This document shows, one piece after another, positions 9,519-18,874 of a stretch of 64,000 nt of DNA (the stretch's first letter is position 1; every line of letters starts with the position of its first letter). The DNA is from Pedobacter lusitanus (GTDB lineage: Bacteria > Bacteroidota > Bacteroidia > Sphingobacteriales > Sphingobacteriaceae). The notes below the pieces were generated by a model. The model saw nothing but the letters and a program-made list of their open reading frames with translations, was not told where the DNA came from and searched no databases. A program made the position numbers and the translations under genes. Location: NCBI RefSeq assembly GCF_040026395.1, contig NZ_CP157278.1, forward strand, positions 2,976,001 through 3,040,000, given 5' to 3'.

Positions 9519-9673
9519 ATGTGTCTAAAAAATGCTATTGAAATCTTTGAAATAAAGAAAGCAAATTTGCAGCCACAAAAGTACCCATTTTTCTTTGAAT
9601 AGCCTATCCGGATTTATAAATCAGCACAGGCTGTTCAAAGAAAATCAACAGGTATTAAAAGAAAGATGAGCCA

Positions 9674-11125
9674 TTAAATATTCACTACCGGTGTTTTCCC
9701 ATCTTTCTGGTTAATATGTGACACATAAGAAGCTGACATCATTTTTACACTATTAAGATGACTGTCAATATTTGATTTCAGCTCTTTTTTATCTAGCCTG
9801 CCATCAATGAAACCGAGAAACTCTTCAACTACCGCAGTCTTGGCCTGTTCAGTTAGCAGTTTGGAATCGTCAAGATCATGTTTTGCCGAAAGATCTTTCA
9901 TCGTAATGACTTCTAAAGGATGCTTTCCTCCCAATATTCCGATATTACGGAAGATATAAATATCAAAATGATTATTGCCCCCGGCTTTATGATCTTTCTT
10001 ACTGTTATGATGATGTTTATCCTTAGCCTGATAAGAATGGATCTGAATATTCTGAAAGGGTCCCTGCTGTATATTATGATATTCATGTTTTACCCGGCCA
10101 TTCCCTTTATAAAGGTCTGCATTAGGCAAAACCCAGCTTCTTCTGCTAAAGCTATTATGCAATAAATTGATCGTGATGTTCGCAATATTCCTCTTCTCTT
10201 TAAGCATCCGTATCAGGATCGCCGCATCTACCTCTCCATAGTTTTCAAAGATGTTCATCAGCTGCTCGTCTTTATATACTTTCACTGATTCATATTCGGC
10301 ATTAAAATAGCCTGCGTAATCCTGCTCATTCATCTGAGTAATAAAACCGTCTGGTTGTATCAGAGAACTGATGACCTCCATACCATCAGGTAATTTGGCC
10401 TTTATATCAGGAACATTATATAGCTGACTTACAATATCAAAAATATGATACCCACTATGAGACATCTTTCCATGTCCCTTATTATAGGAATGATAATCCT
10501 GTGAAACCATTTCTGAAGGCAGCCTCCACTGGCCGTCACTGTGACTGGAATGAATAGCAGTAACCGGGCAGTTGGTAGCCAGACTCACTTCTTTTATCTT
10601 CTCCATGACATATTGAAAACCCGGATGATATCTTCGCTGAACATTAATAGAAAAGATCGTTGGTTTTTCTTTCTGAAATTCCTGATAAAGATCAGACAGC
10701 TGCAGATAATCAGCCAGTATCCCATTGGCCTGTTCCAGATCAGAAACCGCATTTTCTCTCGTACTGACAGGCTTATCCATCAGGATATGTAACTTTAAGC
10801 TTAAAGCCCATTCCGCATAGGTATGATGAACCGAAGGCTCTGTCGCAATAATGACCGCATTAATGTGATTTTCACTAACAAAGCGGGTCAGATCATTACT
10901 CAGATCTGCCGGCAATGCACCTGTAAAAGGATCTATAAAGAGCGTATTGATTATATAATCATGTTTTTCAAAATGTTGCTCAATCTTCCGGGCTTCAGAT
11001 TTAACATCGATTGCCAGAGAAATTTCAACATCAAATTTCTTCTTCAACTTAGCCAGAGCAGGCAGATATACACGTTTAGAATGAGGACCGACACCAATCA
11101 GAATTATTCGTATAGCAGATTTCAT
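9674..11125 (-). CDS. Gfo/Idh/MocA-like oxidoreductase, atypical
   Basis: N-terminal Rossmann-type fold: IRIILIGVGPHSKRVYLPAL matches the dinucleotide-binding start of Gfo/Idh/MocA proteins, and LKLHILMDKPVST resembles the EKP motif with Asp in place of Glu. The rest (about residues 180-483) is longer than usual and contains a histidine-rich basic stretch (KDKHHHNSKKDHKAGG). Predicted to be an NAD(P)-dependent sugar or inositol dehydrogenase-type protein; no substrate can be inferred. The ATG at 11125 fits the family N terminus better than the in-frame GTG at 11149. Flanking genes give no pathway context. Confidence 0.7.
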   Translation of the reverse strand: MKSAIRIILIGVGPHSKRVYLPALAKLKKKFDVEISLAIDVKSEARKIEQHFEKHDYIINTLFIDPFTGALPADLSNDLTRFVSENHINAVIIATEPSVHHTYAEWALSLKLHILMDKPVSTRENAVSDLEQANGILADYLQLSDLYQEFQKEKPTIFSINVQRRYHPGFQYVMEKIKEVSLATNCPVTAIHSSHSDGQWRLPSEMVSQDYHSYNKGHGKMSHSGYHIFDIVSQLYNVPDIKAKLPDGMEVISSLIQPDGFITQMNEQDYAGYFNAEYESVKVYKDEQLMNIFENYGEVDAAILIRMLKEKRNIANITINLLHNSFSRRSWVLPNADLYKGNGRVKHEYHNIQQGPFQNIQIHSYQAKDKHHHNSKKDHKAGGNNHFDIYIFRNIGILGGKHPLEVITMKDLSAKHDLDDSKLLTEQAKTAVVEEFLGFIDGRLDKKELKSNIDSHLNSVKMMSASYVSHINQKDGKTPVVNI

Positions 11126-11209
11126 TAGAGGAGTATTTTTTAAACTCACTAAATATATACGTTTTCAGTTAGAAGAAAAACATTTCTTAATTAAGATAAA
11201 GTGAAAAAA

Positions 11210-12088
11210 TCATGAATTCAGTGAATAAAATTTTACTTCCGAAACAACCCTGAAATATTCAATTACTGTTTTACTCTCTTTCTTGAGTTCACCTTTCTTA
11301 TTGGTTATATGACTGATGTTTGTTACACTTATATAACTGACCGGATCACCAGGAGATTCATACACACGTAAAACAGCATAATGATCGCCCGGATCATCAG
11401 CAGGCAGAAAGTTTTTCAACGATCTGAAATCACCCGAATTTAGTTCAAGAGTCAATTCTTCAGGGTTTTCAATGGTTTTCAGTTTACCTTCAAGATCACG
11501 TTCTTCCATCCACATATCATTCTGTTCAGAAAACGGGCTTGTTGTTCTTCCGGAAATTGAGAATATAATAGGTATTGCAATTATAATCAAAGCCTCAATA
11601 CCCCATATCACCCATAAAAGAGCACCAGAAACTACATTATGTTTTAAGGTAAAAGTCCCGGCATTATTCAGATTGAGCATTGCCTGAAAAAGCAGATCAG
11701 GATGTGTAAATACATTTCGGAAACCATTCAGATTAAAAGAAGAACGGACCCACATGCCCCCGGCCATGCTCCCTTCTGCCTCATACATTAAAGAGGCAAA
11801 CAATGACCATTGTGAGTACCAGGCCAACAAACCACTGACCAAAGCCAGTAAGCGGTCATACCCTGTATTCCTTATCTTTCCTAAACCAATTGCTATAAAT
11901 ACAACTGCCCCAACTCCAAGCCCCAGCCCAACGGCAATAAAGAAATTCAGATAAATAAAAGGAATAAACCATTGCAGAGCGATATAAAGAATGCTGAGGA
12001 TCACAGTCAGGATCACAGTCGTTATCAAAGAAATAACAATACCCTTTACTGGTATTTTGCCCGATGGTTTATAGTATAAATGCTCCAT
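11210..12088 (-). CDS. Uncharacterised membrane protein
   Basis: 292 residues, not recognised. About four hydrophobic helices are visible in the first two thirds: two adjacent ones at roughly 15-70, one around the LLALVSGLLAWYSQWSLF segment and one at IWGIEALIIIAIPIIFSISG. The last third is hydrophilic and charged, probably cytoplasmic, with NPEELTLELNSGDFRSL and DDPGDHYAVLRVYESPGDP, and no catalytic motif I can name. It lies 32 bases downstream of the alpha/beta hydrolase gene on the same strand, so the two may be co-transcribed. Confidence 0.65.
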   Translation of the reverse strand: MEHLYYKPSGKIPVKGIVISLITTVILTVILSILYIALQWFIPFIYLNFFIAVGLGLGVGAVVFIAIGLGKIRNTGYDRLLALVSGLLAWYSQWSLFASLMYEAEGSMAGGMWVRSSFNLNGFRNVFTHPDLLFQAMLNLNNAGTFTLKHNVVSGALLWVIWGIEALIIIAIPIIFSISGRTTSPFSEQNDMWMEERDLEGKLKTIENPEELTLELNSGDFRSLKNFLPADDPGDHYAVLRVYESPGDPVSYISVTNISHITNKKGELKKESKTVIEYFRVVSEVKFYSLNS

Positions 12089-12120
12089 ATCATATTTTTG
12101 CTTATGATATAAAGCTAAGC

Positions 12121-13224
12121 TTATTTTGAATCTTCAGCGAGTGGTCTGACATATTGTAATAAAGTAACGAGCATTTTCCCTGGTTCTTCAAATGGAATTA
12201 AATGCGCAGAATTTTCAAACCAGATCCCTTTTTTCACAGGCGCCTGTATTTTACTCAGCCATATTTCTGTCGGTACTGATGGAGTTGTATAATCATATCT
12301 TCCCATAAACATAAATACAGGAATTGGAAATCTTTGAATGTTCTTAAAATCTACTTCCAGAAATTCAGGCAGCACATTACCTAAAGTAAGCATACTACCC
12401 TTGTTTATAGCTGAGACTTCTTTTTCATTGTATTCAGGAGAAAGAAGAGGTGCATTGAAATAATACCTGAAATCAGCTGTAAAAGCACTCAATCCACCAT
12501 AATACTGTGCCCACTTTCTTGCAAGAATAATGCGTGGTCTGGTAACGGGTAAATTTCCCGGATATGGTGATATAGATTTTAATTCTTTTAGTGCTGTATC
12601 ATTTTTGAATTTCACAGCCTGTGAGATCGCATATTCAACGCTTAAACGTTCATTGTCCCTGGTATTAATAATCTGACCTATTCCAACATAAGCATAAAAT
12701 AAATCAGGACGCGTCAATGCTGCCTTCATACCAATAATTGTTCCCCAGCTATGCCCAATCAGGATAACTTTCTTTACCTGATAATGCTTTTTTACGAATT
12801 CAGCCAATTCAATTGCATCACGAACATAGTTTTCTATTTTTATCGAATTGCGGATTGAATCCGGAGAAATTTCAAGATAAGTCTTTCCTGAGCCTCTCTG
12901 ATCATAATTAACGACTGTAAAATATTCTTCGACAGGTCGCTGAAATGTCCAGATCAGAGGTGTCATCGGAGAAGCCGGACCACCATGAACGAATATAATT
13001 ACAGGGTTATTACGACTTTGTCCCCGAACAGTGACCCATTGATTAATCCCTCCTATTTTAACTTTATAACTTTCCTGTATTCCATTTGGATTAACAATCT
13101 TCCCAAGACCAGCTATAATTTCTTTTCCTTCAGCATAAGGATCCTGCTGGGGTATCTTGTTTTGCCCTACCGCAAGCAGAGAAAATGAGGTTAGATAAAT
13201 CAACGCGATTAATAAAGTACGCAT
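12121..13224 (-). CDS. Secreted alpha/beta hydrolase, proline iminopeptidase-like (S33)
   Basis: Exported hydrolase with a Sec signal peptide (MRTLLIALIYLTSFSLLAVGQ). The oxyanion HGGPASP motif, the NYDQRGSGKT segment and the nucleophile elbow GHSWGT are typical of the S33 prolyl aminopeptidase branch; the catalytic His is probably in NSAHLIPFEEP near the C terminus. 367 residues, slightly longer than cytosolic PIPs because of the signal peptide and a short linker. Such proteins may remove N-terminal proline from peptides or hydrolyse other small esters or amides; the exact substrate is open. Followed 32 bases downstream by a membrane protein gene on the same strand. Confidence 0.85.
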   Translation of the reverse strand: MRTLLIALIYLTSFSLLAVGQNKIPQQDPYAEGKEIIAGLGKIVNPNGIQESYKVKIGGINQWVTVRGQSRNNPVIIFVHGGPASPMTPLIWTFQRPVEEYFTVVNYDQRGSGKTYLEISPDSIRNSIKIENYVRDAIELAEFVKKHYQVKKVILIGHSWGTIIGMKAALTRPDLFYAYVGIGQIINTRDNERLSVEYAISQAVKFKNDTALKELKSISPYPGNLPVTRPRIILARKWAQYYGGLSAFTADFRYYFNAPLLSPEYNEKEVSAINKGSMLTLGNVLPEFLEVDFKNIQRFPIPVFMFMGRYDYTTPSVPTEIWLSKIQAPVKKGIWFENSAHLIPFEEPGKMLVTLLQYVRPLAEDSK

Positions 13225-13304
13225 AAGTTTCCTGGAATTAATATAATACTGATTAGAAACAAATTAGTCAATTTAGTTACGTCGATATTAATATTCTTAT
13301 TCAC

Positions 13305-13333
13305 AAAAAAAGCCGGCATGTGCCGGCTTTTTA
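13305..13333 (-). terminator. Terminator after lytic transglycosylase
   Basis: Perfect inverted repeat GCCGGCA / TGCCGGC flanked by A and T runs, 20 bases downstream of the transglycosylase stop. It is symmetrical enough to work in both directions. Confidence 0.8.
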
Positions 13334-13352
13334 ATTTCATGTTATTGATCTC

Positions 13353-14135
13353 TTATTCCTGATTCGTATTCATAGCCAATACGCCTTTAGATTCGCGATA
13401 GCCATAACGTGACGGATCCTGTATAATCTGTTTCATTGAGATAAGCTTGTAAACATAACCACCTGTTTCACGATTAAGCTTCATTTTGAAATAATTATCC
13501 TGATTTTGTCTGTTGATCTGCTTTCTCATATGGTTATCACCCACATTATAAGCTGCTGCGACCAGGGTCCAGCTATCAAAAACACCATACAATTCTTTAA
13601 TGTATTTGCAGGCTGCTATAGTAGACTTACGCAAATTTTTACGTTCATCTACTTCAGAGTTCACTTTTAGTCCGTAAGTACGTGCTGTACCTGGCATAAA
13701 CTGCCAGAATCCATTTGCTCCTTTTGGAGACATTCCACCCTGTAAACCAGATTCAACAAGGGGCATGTATTTAAAATCGTTGGGAATACCATATGCAGCA
13801 AGAATCGGTTCAATAATAGGGAACCATTCTGCAGCCATTCTGTGTAAACGATTTGTCTGGAGATTACTGTAACTATATCCCGCAAGAACTCTTTTCATTT
13901 TTTGCTCCACCTTCCTGTCACCAAGAGGTAAAGTTTCTTCTGCGAAATTTAACTGAGCCATCAGATTTACAGGCTCTTCTGTAATAGTAGTGGTAGTAGT
14001 GGTAATACTTTTTGTAGTGTTATTAAGTCCTTTTTTTTGACTTTTAAATGCTTGGGGCATGTTGTAAGCAAACACTTTTGCCATAACCAATAATCCTAAA
14101 ATTATCGAACATGTTATTATGTGTTTCTTTATCAT
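13353..14135 (-). CDS. Lytic transglycosylase, SLT/MltD-type domain
   Basis: Murein-cleaving enzyme acting in the periplasm. After a signal peptide (MIKKHIITCSIILGLLVMAKVFA) and a Thr-rich linker, the SLT domain spans about residues 95-240. It carries the catalytic Glu in MPLVESGL followed by GANGFWQFMPGTARTYGL and AAYNVGD, typical of MltD/Slt proteins. No LysM domains are attached, so it is shorter than MltD. The start is fixed by a real Shine-Dalgarno AGGAGG (complement of 14141-14146) ahead of the ATG at 14135, which is unusual here because most genes in this window lack one; an in-frame TTG at 14159 is discarded. Confidence 0.9.
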   Translation of the reverse strand: MIKKHIITCSIILGLLVMAKVFAYNMPQAFKSQKKGLNNTTKSITTTTTTITEEPVNLMAQLNFAEETLPLGDRKVEQKMKRVLAGYSYSNLQTNRLHRMAAEWFPIIEPILAAYGIPNDFKYMPLVESGLQGGMSPKGANGFWQFMPGTARTYGLKVNSEVDERKNLRKSTIAACKYIKELYGVFDSWTLVAAAYNVGDNHMRKQINRQNQDNYFKMKLNRETGGYVYKLISMKQIIQDPSRYGYRESKGVLAMNTNQE

Positions 14136-14173
14136 TTTCCTCCTTTTTTTGGTGAACAATTATAAAACGCCTG

Positions 14174-14181
14174 CAAATGTA
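14174..14181 (-). promoter_or_regulatory. -7 promoter box of lytic transglycosylase
   Basis: On the minus strand the sequence reads TACATTTG, matching TAnnTTTG. It predicts a leader of about 30 bases before the ATG at 14135, long enough to hold the AGGAGG ribosome site. Confidence 0.5.
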
Positions 14182-14354
14182 CCTTATATTTATCTAATTA
14201 TCAACATTTTACAGAAATAAGCAATAAAATCAACGTTTAAACACCCATAGAGCATGATTTTATTTTTATCTGGCATGCTGAAAATATAAATGAGTAATTG
14301 CGCGATTTTTATTAAATTTGCACCCCGCATTAATTATGTGGTTAACAGCGTATC

Positions 14355-15839
14355 ATGACAAATAACAACAACAGGAACAGTCGGGATGACAAGTCCAAAC
14401 CGGGAAACCGAAGCACAACAGGTAAAGGTCGTAGTGGAGCAGATAGTTCTTACAAAGGCAAAAGCAAGTTTGGAGATAAAGAAGGGAACGACAAAAGTAA
14501 GTTTGGTGCTGGAAAGGATAATTACAGACCAAGAGCCAGTAAAGATGGCGATGATTTCAAATCAAGACCTCCAAGAGACAGCGACAGCAGTTTCAGACCA
14601 AGAACAGGCAGAGACGGTGAGGCTAAAGGCTTCTCCTCAAGACCTCCAAGAGACAGCGACAGCAGTTTCAGATCAAAACCAGGCAGAGATGGTGAGGCTA
14701 AAAACTTCTCCTCAAGACCTCCAAGAGACGGCAACAGCAGTTTTAAACCAAGAGCAGGCAGAGATGGCGATTCCAAAAGTTTCTCTTCAAGACCTCCAAG
14801 AGATGGTGAGGCTAAGAGTTTCTCCTCAAGAGGTGCCGGTGGCAAAACATTCAAACCACGTGCATTCAAAGAAGGCAGTTCAAAAGAAATGCCAAGAAAT
14901 GAAGGTCGTAGTTATATAAAGAAAGACAATTTCAGTACTGATGGTGAAAGACCATTCAGAACTTTCGACGATAAGAAAAACACTTCCAGAAGTACAGATA
15001 GCAGACCTTTCAGAAAAAGAGAAGAAGGCGCACCGGCAAAACCATATTCAGGTTCACCTAAGCCTTATGCTCCTAAAGCACCGGTAATGCGTGCCAGAAA
15101 GGAAAGCAACACTATAGATGATGGAAAGATTCGTTTAAACCGTTATATCGCTAATTCAGGTATCTGTTCACGTCGTAAGGCAGATGAGCTGATTGCCGCT
15201 GGTGTGGTTTCTGTAAACGGAGTTCCGGTTTCTGAACTGGGACATAAAGTAGACCCGGGAAAAGACGAAGTACGTTATAACGGTGAGTTACTTAAACGTG
15301 AAAAGAAAGTTTATGTACTCTTAAATAAACCTAAAGATTATATTACTACTACCGATGATCCTCAGGAGCGTCGTACAGTAATGTCTTTAGTAGAAAAAGC
15401 AAGCAGAGAACGTATCTATCCGGTTGGACGTTTAGACCGTAACACCACAGGACTTTTATTAATGACCAACGATGGTGACCTGGCAGATAAGCTTTCGCAT
15501 CCAAAAAATGGTATTACTAAAATCTATCACGTTGAGTTAAGCAAAAGTTTAAGTCAGGGTGACCTGAACAAAATTCAGTTCGGATTGGAATTAGAAGATG
15601 GTATTATTAAACCAGATTCTGTATCTTACGTTGCCGGAGGTTCTAAACGTGAGGTAGGTATTCAGATTCATAGTGGTAAAAACAGAATCGTCCGCAGAAT
15701 ATTTGAGCACCTGGGTTATGAAGTTGTCAAATTAGACCGTGTGGTTTATGGCAATCTGACCAAAAAAGATCTTCCACGTGGAAGATGGCGCTTTTTAGAA
15801 GAACATGAACTGATACAGATTAAACATCTGATTCAATAA
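14355..15839 (+). CDS. rluB: 23S rRNA pseudouridine synthase, RluB/RsuA family, with long repeat tail
   Basis: Isomerises a uridine in ribosomal RNA. The enzymatic part is C-terminal: an S4 RNA-binding domain from about residue 257 (IRLNRYIANSGICSRRKADE) and the catalytic domain with GRLDRNTTGLLL, where the Asp is the nucleophile. The first 250 residues are a charged, low-complexity extension rich in Arg, Ser, Gly and Lys, including a four-copy repeat with a 25-residue period (units begin at Arg71, Arg96, Arg121 and Arg146). Such basic tails occur in Bacteroidota homologues and may bind RNA. The family fit is RluB (U2605) by overall organisation, but site specificity is inferred. Confidence 0.88.
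   Translation: MTNNNNRNSRDDKSKPGNRSTTGKGRSGADSSYKGKSKFGDKEGNDKSKFGAGKDNYRPRASKDGDDFKSRPPRDSDSSFRPRTGRDGEAKGFSSRPPRDSDSSFRSKPGRDGEAKNFSSRPPRDGNSSFKPRAGRDGDSKSFSSRPPRDGEAKSFSSRGAGGKTFKPRAFKEGSSKEMPRNEGRSYIKKDNFSTDGERPFRTFDDKKNTSRSTDSRPFRKREEGAPAKPYSGSPKPYAPKAPVMRARKESNTIDDGKIRLNRYIANSGICSRRKADELIAAGVVSVNGVPVSELGHKVDPGKDEVRYNGELLKREKKVYVLLNKPKDYITTTDDPQERRTVMSLVEKASRERIYPVGRLDRNTTGLLLMTNDGDLADKLSHPKNGITKIYHVELSKSLSQGDLNKIQFGLELEDGIIKPDSVSYVAGGSKREVGIQIHSGKNRIVRRIFEHLGYEVVKLDRVVYGNLTKKDLPRGRWRFLEEHELIQIKHLIQ
14565..14829 (+). repeat. 75-bp in-frame tandem repeat inside rluB
   Basis: About 3.5 copies of a 75-base unit encoding SRPPRDxxSSFxxxxGRDGxxKxFS. Copies start at codons 71, 96, 121 and 146, and the last is shortened. 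Copies differ by several substitutions, so this is a protein repeat and not a recent array. Confidence 0.85.
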
Positions 15840-15853
15840 TTATAGGCTAAAAT

Positions 15854-16972
15854 ATGAAGAACCTGATTTGTCTGTTAACCGCTACCGTTTGTTTTTTATC
15901 TGCTAAAGCACAACAGGAAGACTATCATCTTGTTATTGGAACATATACTGCTCCTGGTAAAAGTGAAGGAATCTATGTTTACGATTTTAACACATCTGAC
16001 GCTGCACTCAGATTAAATAATGTAGAGAAGAATGTGATTAATCCAAGCTTTCTTACCATTACACCAGACAGGAAATTTGTTTACGCGGTAAATGAAGATG
16101 GAGACAAAAGCATGGTTAGTGCTTTTAGCTTTGATGCGGTTACAGGAAAATTAGGTTTTTTGAATAAACAAAAAGCAGAGGGAGCAGATCCGTGTTATCT
16201 GATTGCTGATGACAAAAATGTGCTGACCGCTAATTATAGCGGTGGCAACATTGGTGTCTTTGGCAGAGAAGCGAACGGTGCGCTGACTCCTGCTAAACAG
16301 GTAGTTCAACATACAGGCTCAAGCATTAACAAAGCCAGACAAAGCAGTGCGCATGTTCACATGGTGCGTTTTAGCCCTGATCATCGTTATATAATTTCCA
16401 ATGATCTTGGAAAAGATATGGTTTACACCTACGCTTATCATCAGGACTCACCAAATGAAGTTCTGGTTTTAAAAGACAGTATCAGTGTTAAACCTGGTAG
16501 CGGCCCAAGACATATCATCTTTAGCAGCAATGGTAAATTTGCCTATCTGATACAGGAAATGACTGCAGAGGTAACTGTTTTCAGTTATAACGACGGTATC
16601 TTCAAGAAAATACAGGAGATATCTATGCTGGCTAAAGATTTCAAAGGGGAGAGCGGAGCTGCAGACATACAACTTTCTGCTGATGGAAAGTTCCTGTACG
16701 TAAGTAACAGAGGCACTGCCAATACCATTACTACTTTTGCTGTTGAAAGTAACGGACACCTGATTAATAAAGGTCTGACCAGTACTTTAGGTAAAGGCCC
16801 GAGAGCTTTCGTAATCGATCCAAGTGGTAATTGGTTATTAGTTGGTCATCAGTACACAAATGATGTAGTCATTTTTAAACGTAATAAGGCTACAGGCGCA
16901 TTAAAAGACAGTGGAAAGAGAATCAGTGTAGGTGCTCCGGTTTGTTTCGCTTTTGTACTCAAAGACAAATAA
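15854..16972 (+). CDS. Secreted lactonase-family beta-propeller (6-phosphogluconolactonase-like)
   Basis: Seven-bladed beta-propeller of the YbhE/lactonase family (372 residues) with an N-terminal signal peptide ending near AKAQ. Family hallmarks are visible: LVIGTYTAPGKSEGIYVYDF at the start, NPSFLTITPDRKFVYAVNE, ANYSGGNIGVF, SAHVHMVRFSPDHRYI and GPRAFVIDPSGNWLLV. Cytosolic members hydrolyse 6-phosphogluconolactone; an exported version like this more likely acts on other sugar lactones or binds carbohydrate. It starts 14 bases after rluB and is probably co-transcribed with it. A strong terminator follows. Confidence 0.88.
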   Translation: MKNLICLLTATVCFLSAKAQQEDYHLVIGTYTAPGKSEGIYVYDFNTSDAALRLNNVEKNVINPSFLTITPDRKFVYAVNEDGDKSMVSAFSFDAVTGKLGFLNKQKAEGADPCYLIADDKNVLTANYSGGNIGVFGREANGALTPAKQVVQHTGSSINKARQSSAHVHMVRFSPDHRYIISNDLGKDMVYTYAYHQDSPNEVLVLKDSISVKPGSGPRHIIFSSNGKFAYLIQEMTAEVTVFSYNDGIFKKIQEISMLAKDFKGESGAADIQLSADGKFLYVSNRGTANTITTFAVESNGHLINKGLTSTLGKGPRAFVIDPSGNWLLVGHQYTNDVVIFKRNKATGALKDSGKRISVGAPVCFAFVLKDK

Positions 16973-16997
16973 TAGTTTAAACAGATACTTAATTAAT

Positions 16998-17033
16998 AAA
17001 AAAAGCCCGGTAATTGATTACCGGGCTTTTTTT
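16998..17033. terminator. Bidirectional terminator between lactonase gene and bshA
   Basis: Perfect 17-base inverted repeat (16998-17014 and 17017-17033) with A and T tracts on the two sides. It serves the two convergent genes. Confidence 0.9.
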
Positions 17034-17052
17034 ATTAATAACAGGACAGCAT

Positions 17053-18201
17053 TTAAAGTACTGCCTGCAGTTCAAGATTCTTTGCTATAATATCATTATA
17101 ATAATCTACGTATAAAGGCAGTATTTTTTTCAGATCAAAATCCTGTGCTCTTTTAAAAGCATTTTCTTTAAACCTGTTTAAAACATCGTCATCTTCAAGA
17201 ATCGCAATCGCTTTGGCTGCCATATCATCCACATCACCAACGTTGCTCATATATCCGCAAAAGCCATCTATATTCAATTCGGGCAGACCACCAGCATTCG
17301 AAGTAATGATCGGCACTTTGCAGGCCATTGCTTCAAGAGCGGCAAGTCCGAAACTTTCCGTTTCGGAAGGCATCAGGAATAAATCAGCTACCGAAAGGAT
17401 TTCTTCCACAGCATCCTGTTTTCCTAAAAAACGGACATGATCACAAATACCAAGATCCCTGCATAACATCTCATTATTGGCGCGGTCAGGTCCATCTCCT
17501 ACCATCAGTAATTTAGAAGGGATTTTGTTCAGAATAAGTCTGAACATTTTAATCACGTCTGCTGTCCTTTTTACTTTACGAAAGTTAGACGTATGGATCA
17601 GGATTCTTTCATTATTAGGCGCTATAGCTTTTTTGAAATGATCTTTTGGTTTAAGGCTAAATCTGCTGAAATCAATAAAATTCGGGATTACCCTGATCTC
17701 ATTGGTAATATCAAAATGATTATTGGTATCTTCTTTCAGGTCATTTGAAACAGTAGTTACCCCATCAGATTTATTGATAGAGAAAGTAACCACAGGTTTG
17801 TAAGTAGGATCTTTTCCAACTAAAGTAATATCAGTTCCATGGAGTGTAGTTACAAACGGTATATGTATACCATAAGTTTCCAGGATCTGTTTTGCCATAA
17901 AGGCAGCAGAAGCATGTGGAATTGCATAATGTACATGGAGGATATCCAGTTTTTCGAACCTTACCACATCTACCAGTTTACTGGCCAGAGCAGACTCATA
18001 AGGTGCATAATCAAATAATGGATAATCCCGGACAGATACTTCATGATAATAAAGGTTAGCAGAAAAAAAGTCTAACCTCGCAGGCTGGCTATAGGTGATA
18101 AAATGGACCTGATGTCCTTCATCGGCCAGTGCCTTTCCCAATTCTGTAGCGACAACACCGCTACCACCAAATGTAGGGTAACAAACAATACCTATTTTCA
18201 T
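17053..18201 (-). CDS. bshA: N-acetyl-alpha-D-glucosaminyl L-malate synthase
   Basis: Glycosyltransferase family 4 enzyme that joins GlcNAc from UDP-GlcNAc to L-malate, the first step of bacillithiol synthesis. The N terminus MKIGIVCYPTFGGSGVVATELG is diagnostic, as is the EX7E segment in the C-terminal nucleotide-binding domain (SETESFGLAALEAMACKVP). 382 residues, normal length. bshB and bshC are not in the window. The gene ends at a bidirectional terminator. Together with the YtxJ-like protein at 1.9 kb it indicates that bacillithiol is the low-molecular-weight thiol here. Confidence 0.95.
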   Translation of the reverse strand: MKIGIVCYPTFGGSGVVATELGKALADEGHQVHFITYSQPARLDFFSANLYYHEVSVRDYPLFDYAPYESALASKLVDVVRFEKLDILHVHYAIPHASAAFMAKQILETYGIHIPFVTTLHGTDITLVGKDPTYKPVVTFSINKSDGVTTVSNDLKEDTNNHFDITNEIRVIPNFIDFSRFSLKPKDHFKKAIAPNNERILIHTSNFRKVKRTADVIKMFRLILNKIPSKLLMVGDGPDRANNEMLCRDLGICDHVRFLGKQDAVEEILSVADLFLMPSETESFGLAALEAMACKVPIITSNAGGLPELNIDGFCGYMSNVGDVDDMAAKAIAILEDDDVLNRFKENAFKRAQDFDLKKILPLYVDYYNDIIAKNLELQAVL

Positions 18202-18391
18202 TGGAATATAATTGTTTTTTTAATTGTAATGAAGCTATCATGTGCTATCCGTTCTGTATTCATTTCAGTTCAAGTTCTGCTGCACATGATGATTTCAACA
18301 ACAGTTTTCATTAAACTGTTTCAACCGCAAATAACAGTACTAAAACTGATCTTTATGTTAAACAATTGCAATTATTTGATTTGCGACAGAA

Positions 18392-18874
18392 TTACTTTTT
18401 CATTTCGGCCTGAATGACCAGAAGCATTTCATTTGGTCTTTGCGTACCAATATAATATTCCAGACCATCACGGTCTGTCAGCACAACTGCATCCTTACCT
18501 GAAGAATAAAAACGGATACTACCTTTACGATGCAGATTATAAACCGGGTTATTAAAAAGATAACTACTGTAAGTATCTTTTCTTACATCAGTTATACTAT
18601 TTAAATCTATCTTGACTTTTTTTGCTGTCCACAGCCCATCAATGATCATACTTTTATTATGAATAATGGTTTTATACTGAATCAGGAATAATAAGGCAAT
18701 GGATATACCAATGATACCAAAGCCTACTACAAGGAACAAATCCTGTGTATTGTCGCGATCTCTTTCATATACATATGCACCAAAACAGAAAGCGGCCATC
18801 AATAACCGGATACAGATCCTGATATAATCCCTGCCTATATATTGTTTCTCCAGAAAAGCGTACTTATTGCCCAT
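18392..18874 (-). CDS. Uncharacterised membrane protein with PH-like tail
   Basis: 160 residues, not recognised by name. Two transmembrane helices (about 21-37 and 46-66) are followed by a cytoplasmic part of about 95 residues that looks like a bacterial PH-type beta domain (SMIIDGLWTAKKVKIDLNSI, then VVLTDRDGLEYYIGTQRP). It starts immediately after the tilS stop with no spacer, so it is translationally linked to tilS. No specific function can be proposed. Confidence 0.7.
   Translation of the reverse strand: MGNKYAFLEKQYIGRDYIRICIRLLMAAFCFGAYVYERDRDNTQDLFLVVGFGIIGISIALLFLIQYKTIIHNKSMIIDGLWTAKKVKIDLNSITDVRKDTYSSYLFNNPVYNLHRKGSIRFYSSGKDAVVLTDRDGLEYYIGTQRPNEMLLVIQAEMKK

Noticed and set aside
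14565..14829. Tandem DNA repeat that could be a CRISPR or satellite
   Set aside because: The 75-base period keeps the reading frame and encodes a protein repeat inside rluB.
14522..14869. 115-codon minus-strand ORF rich in Leu, Ser and Pro
   Set aside because: It is the complement of the rluB repeat region and mirrors its periodicity.
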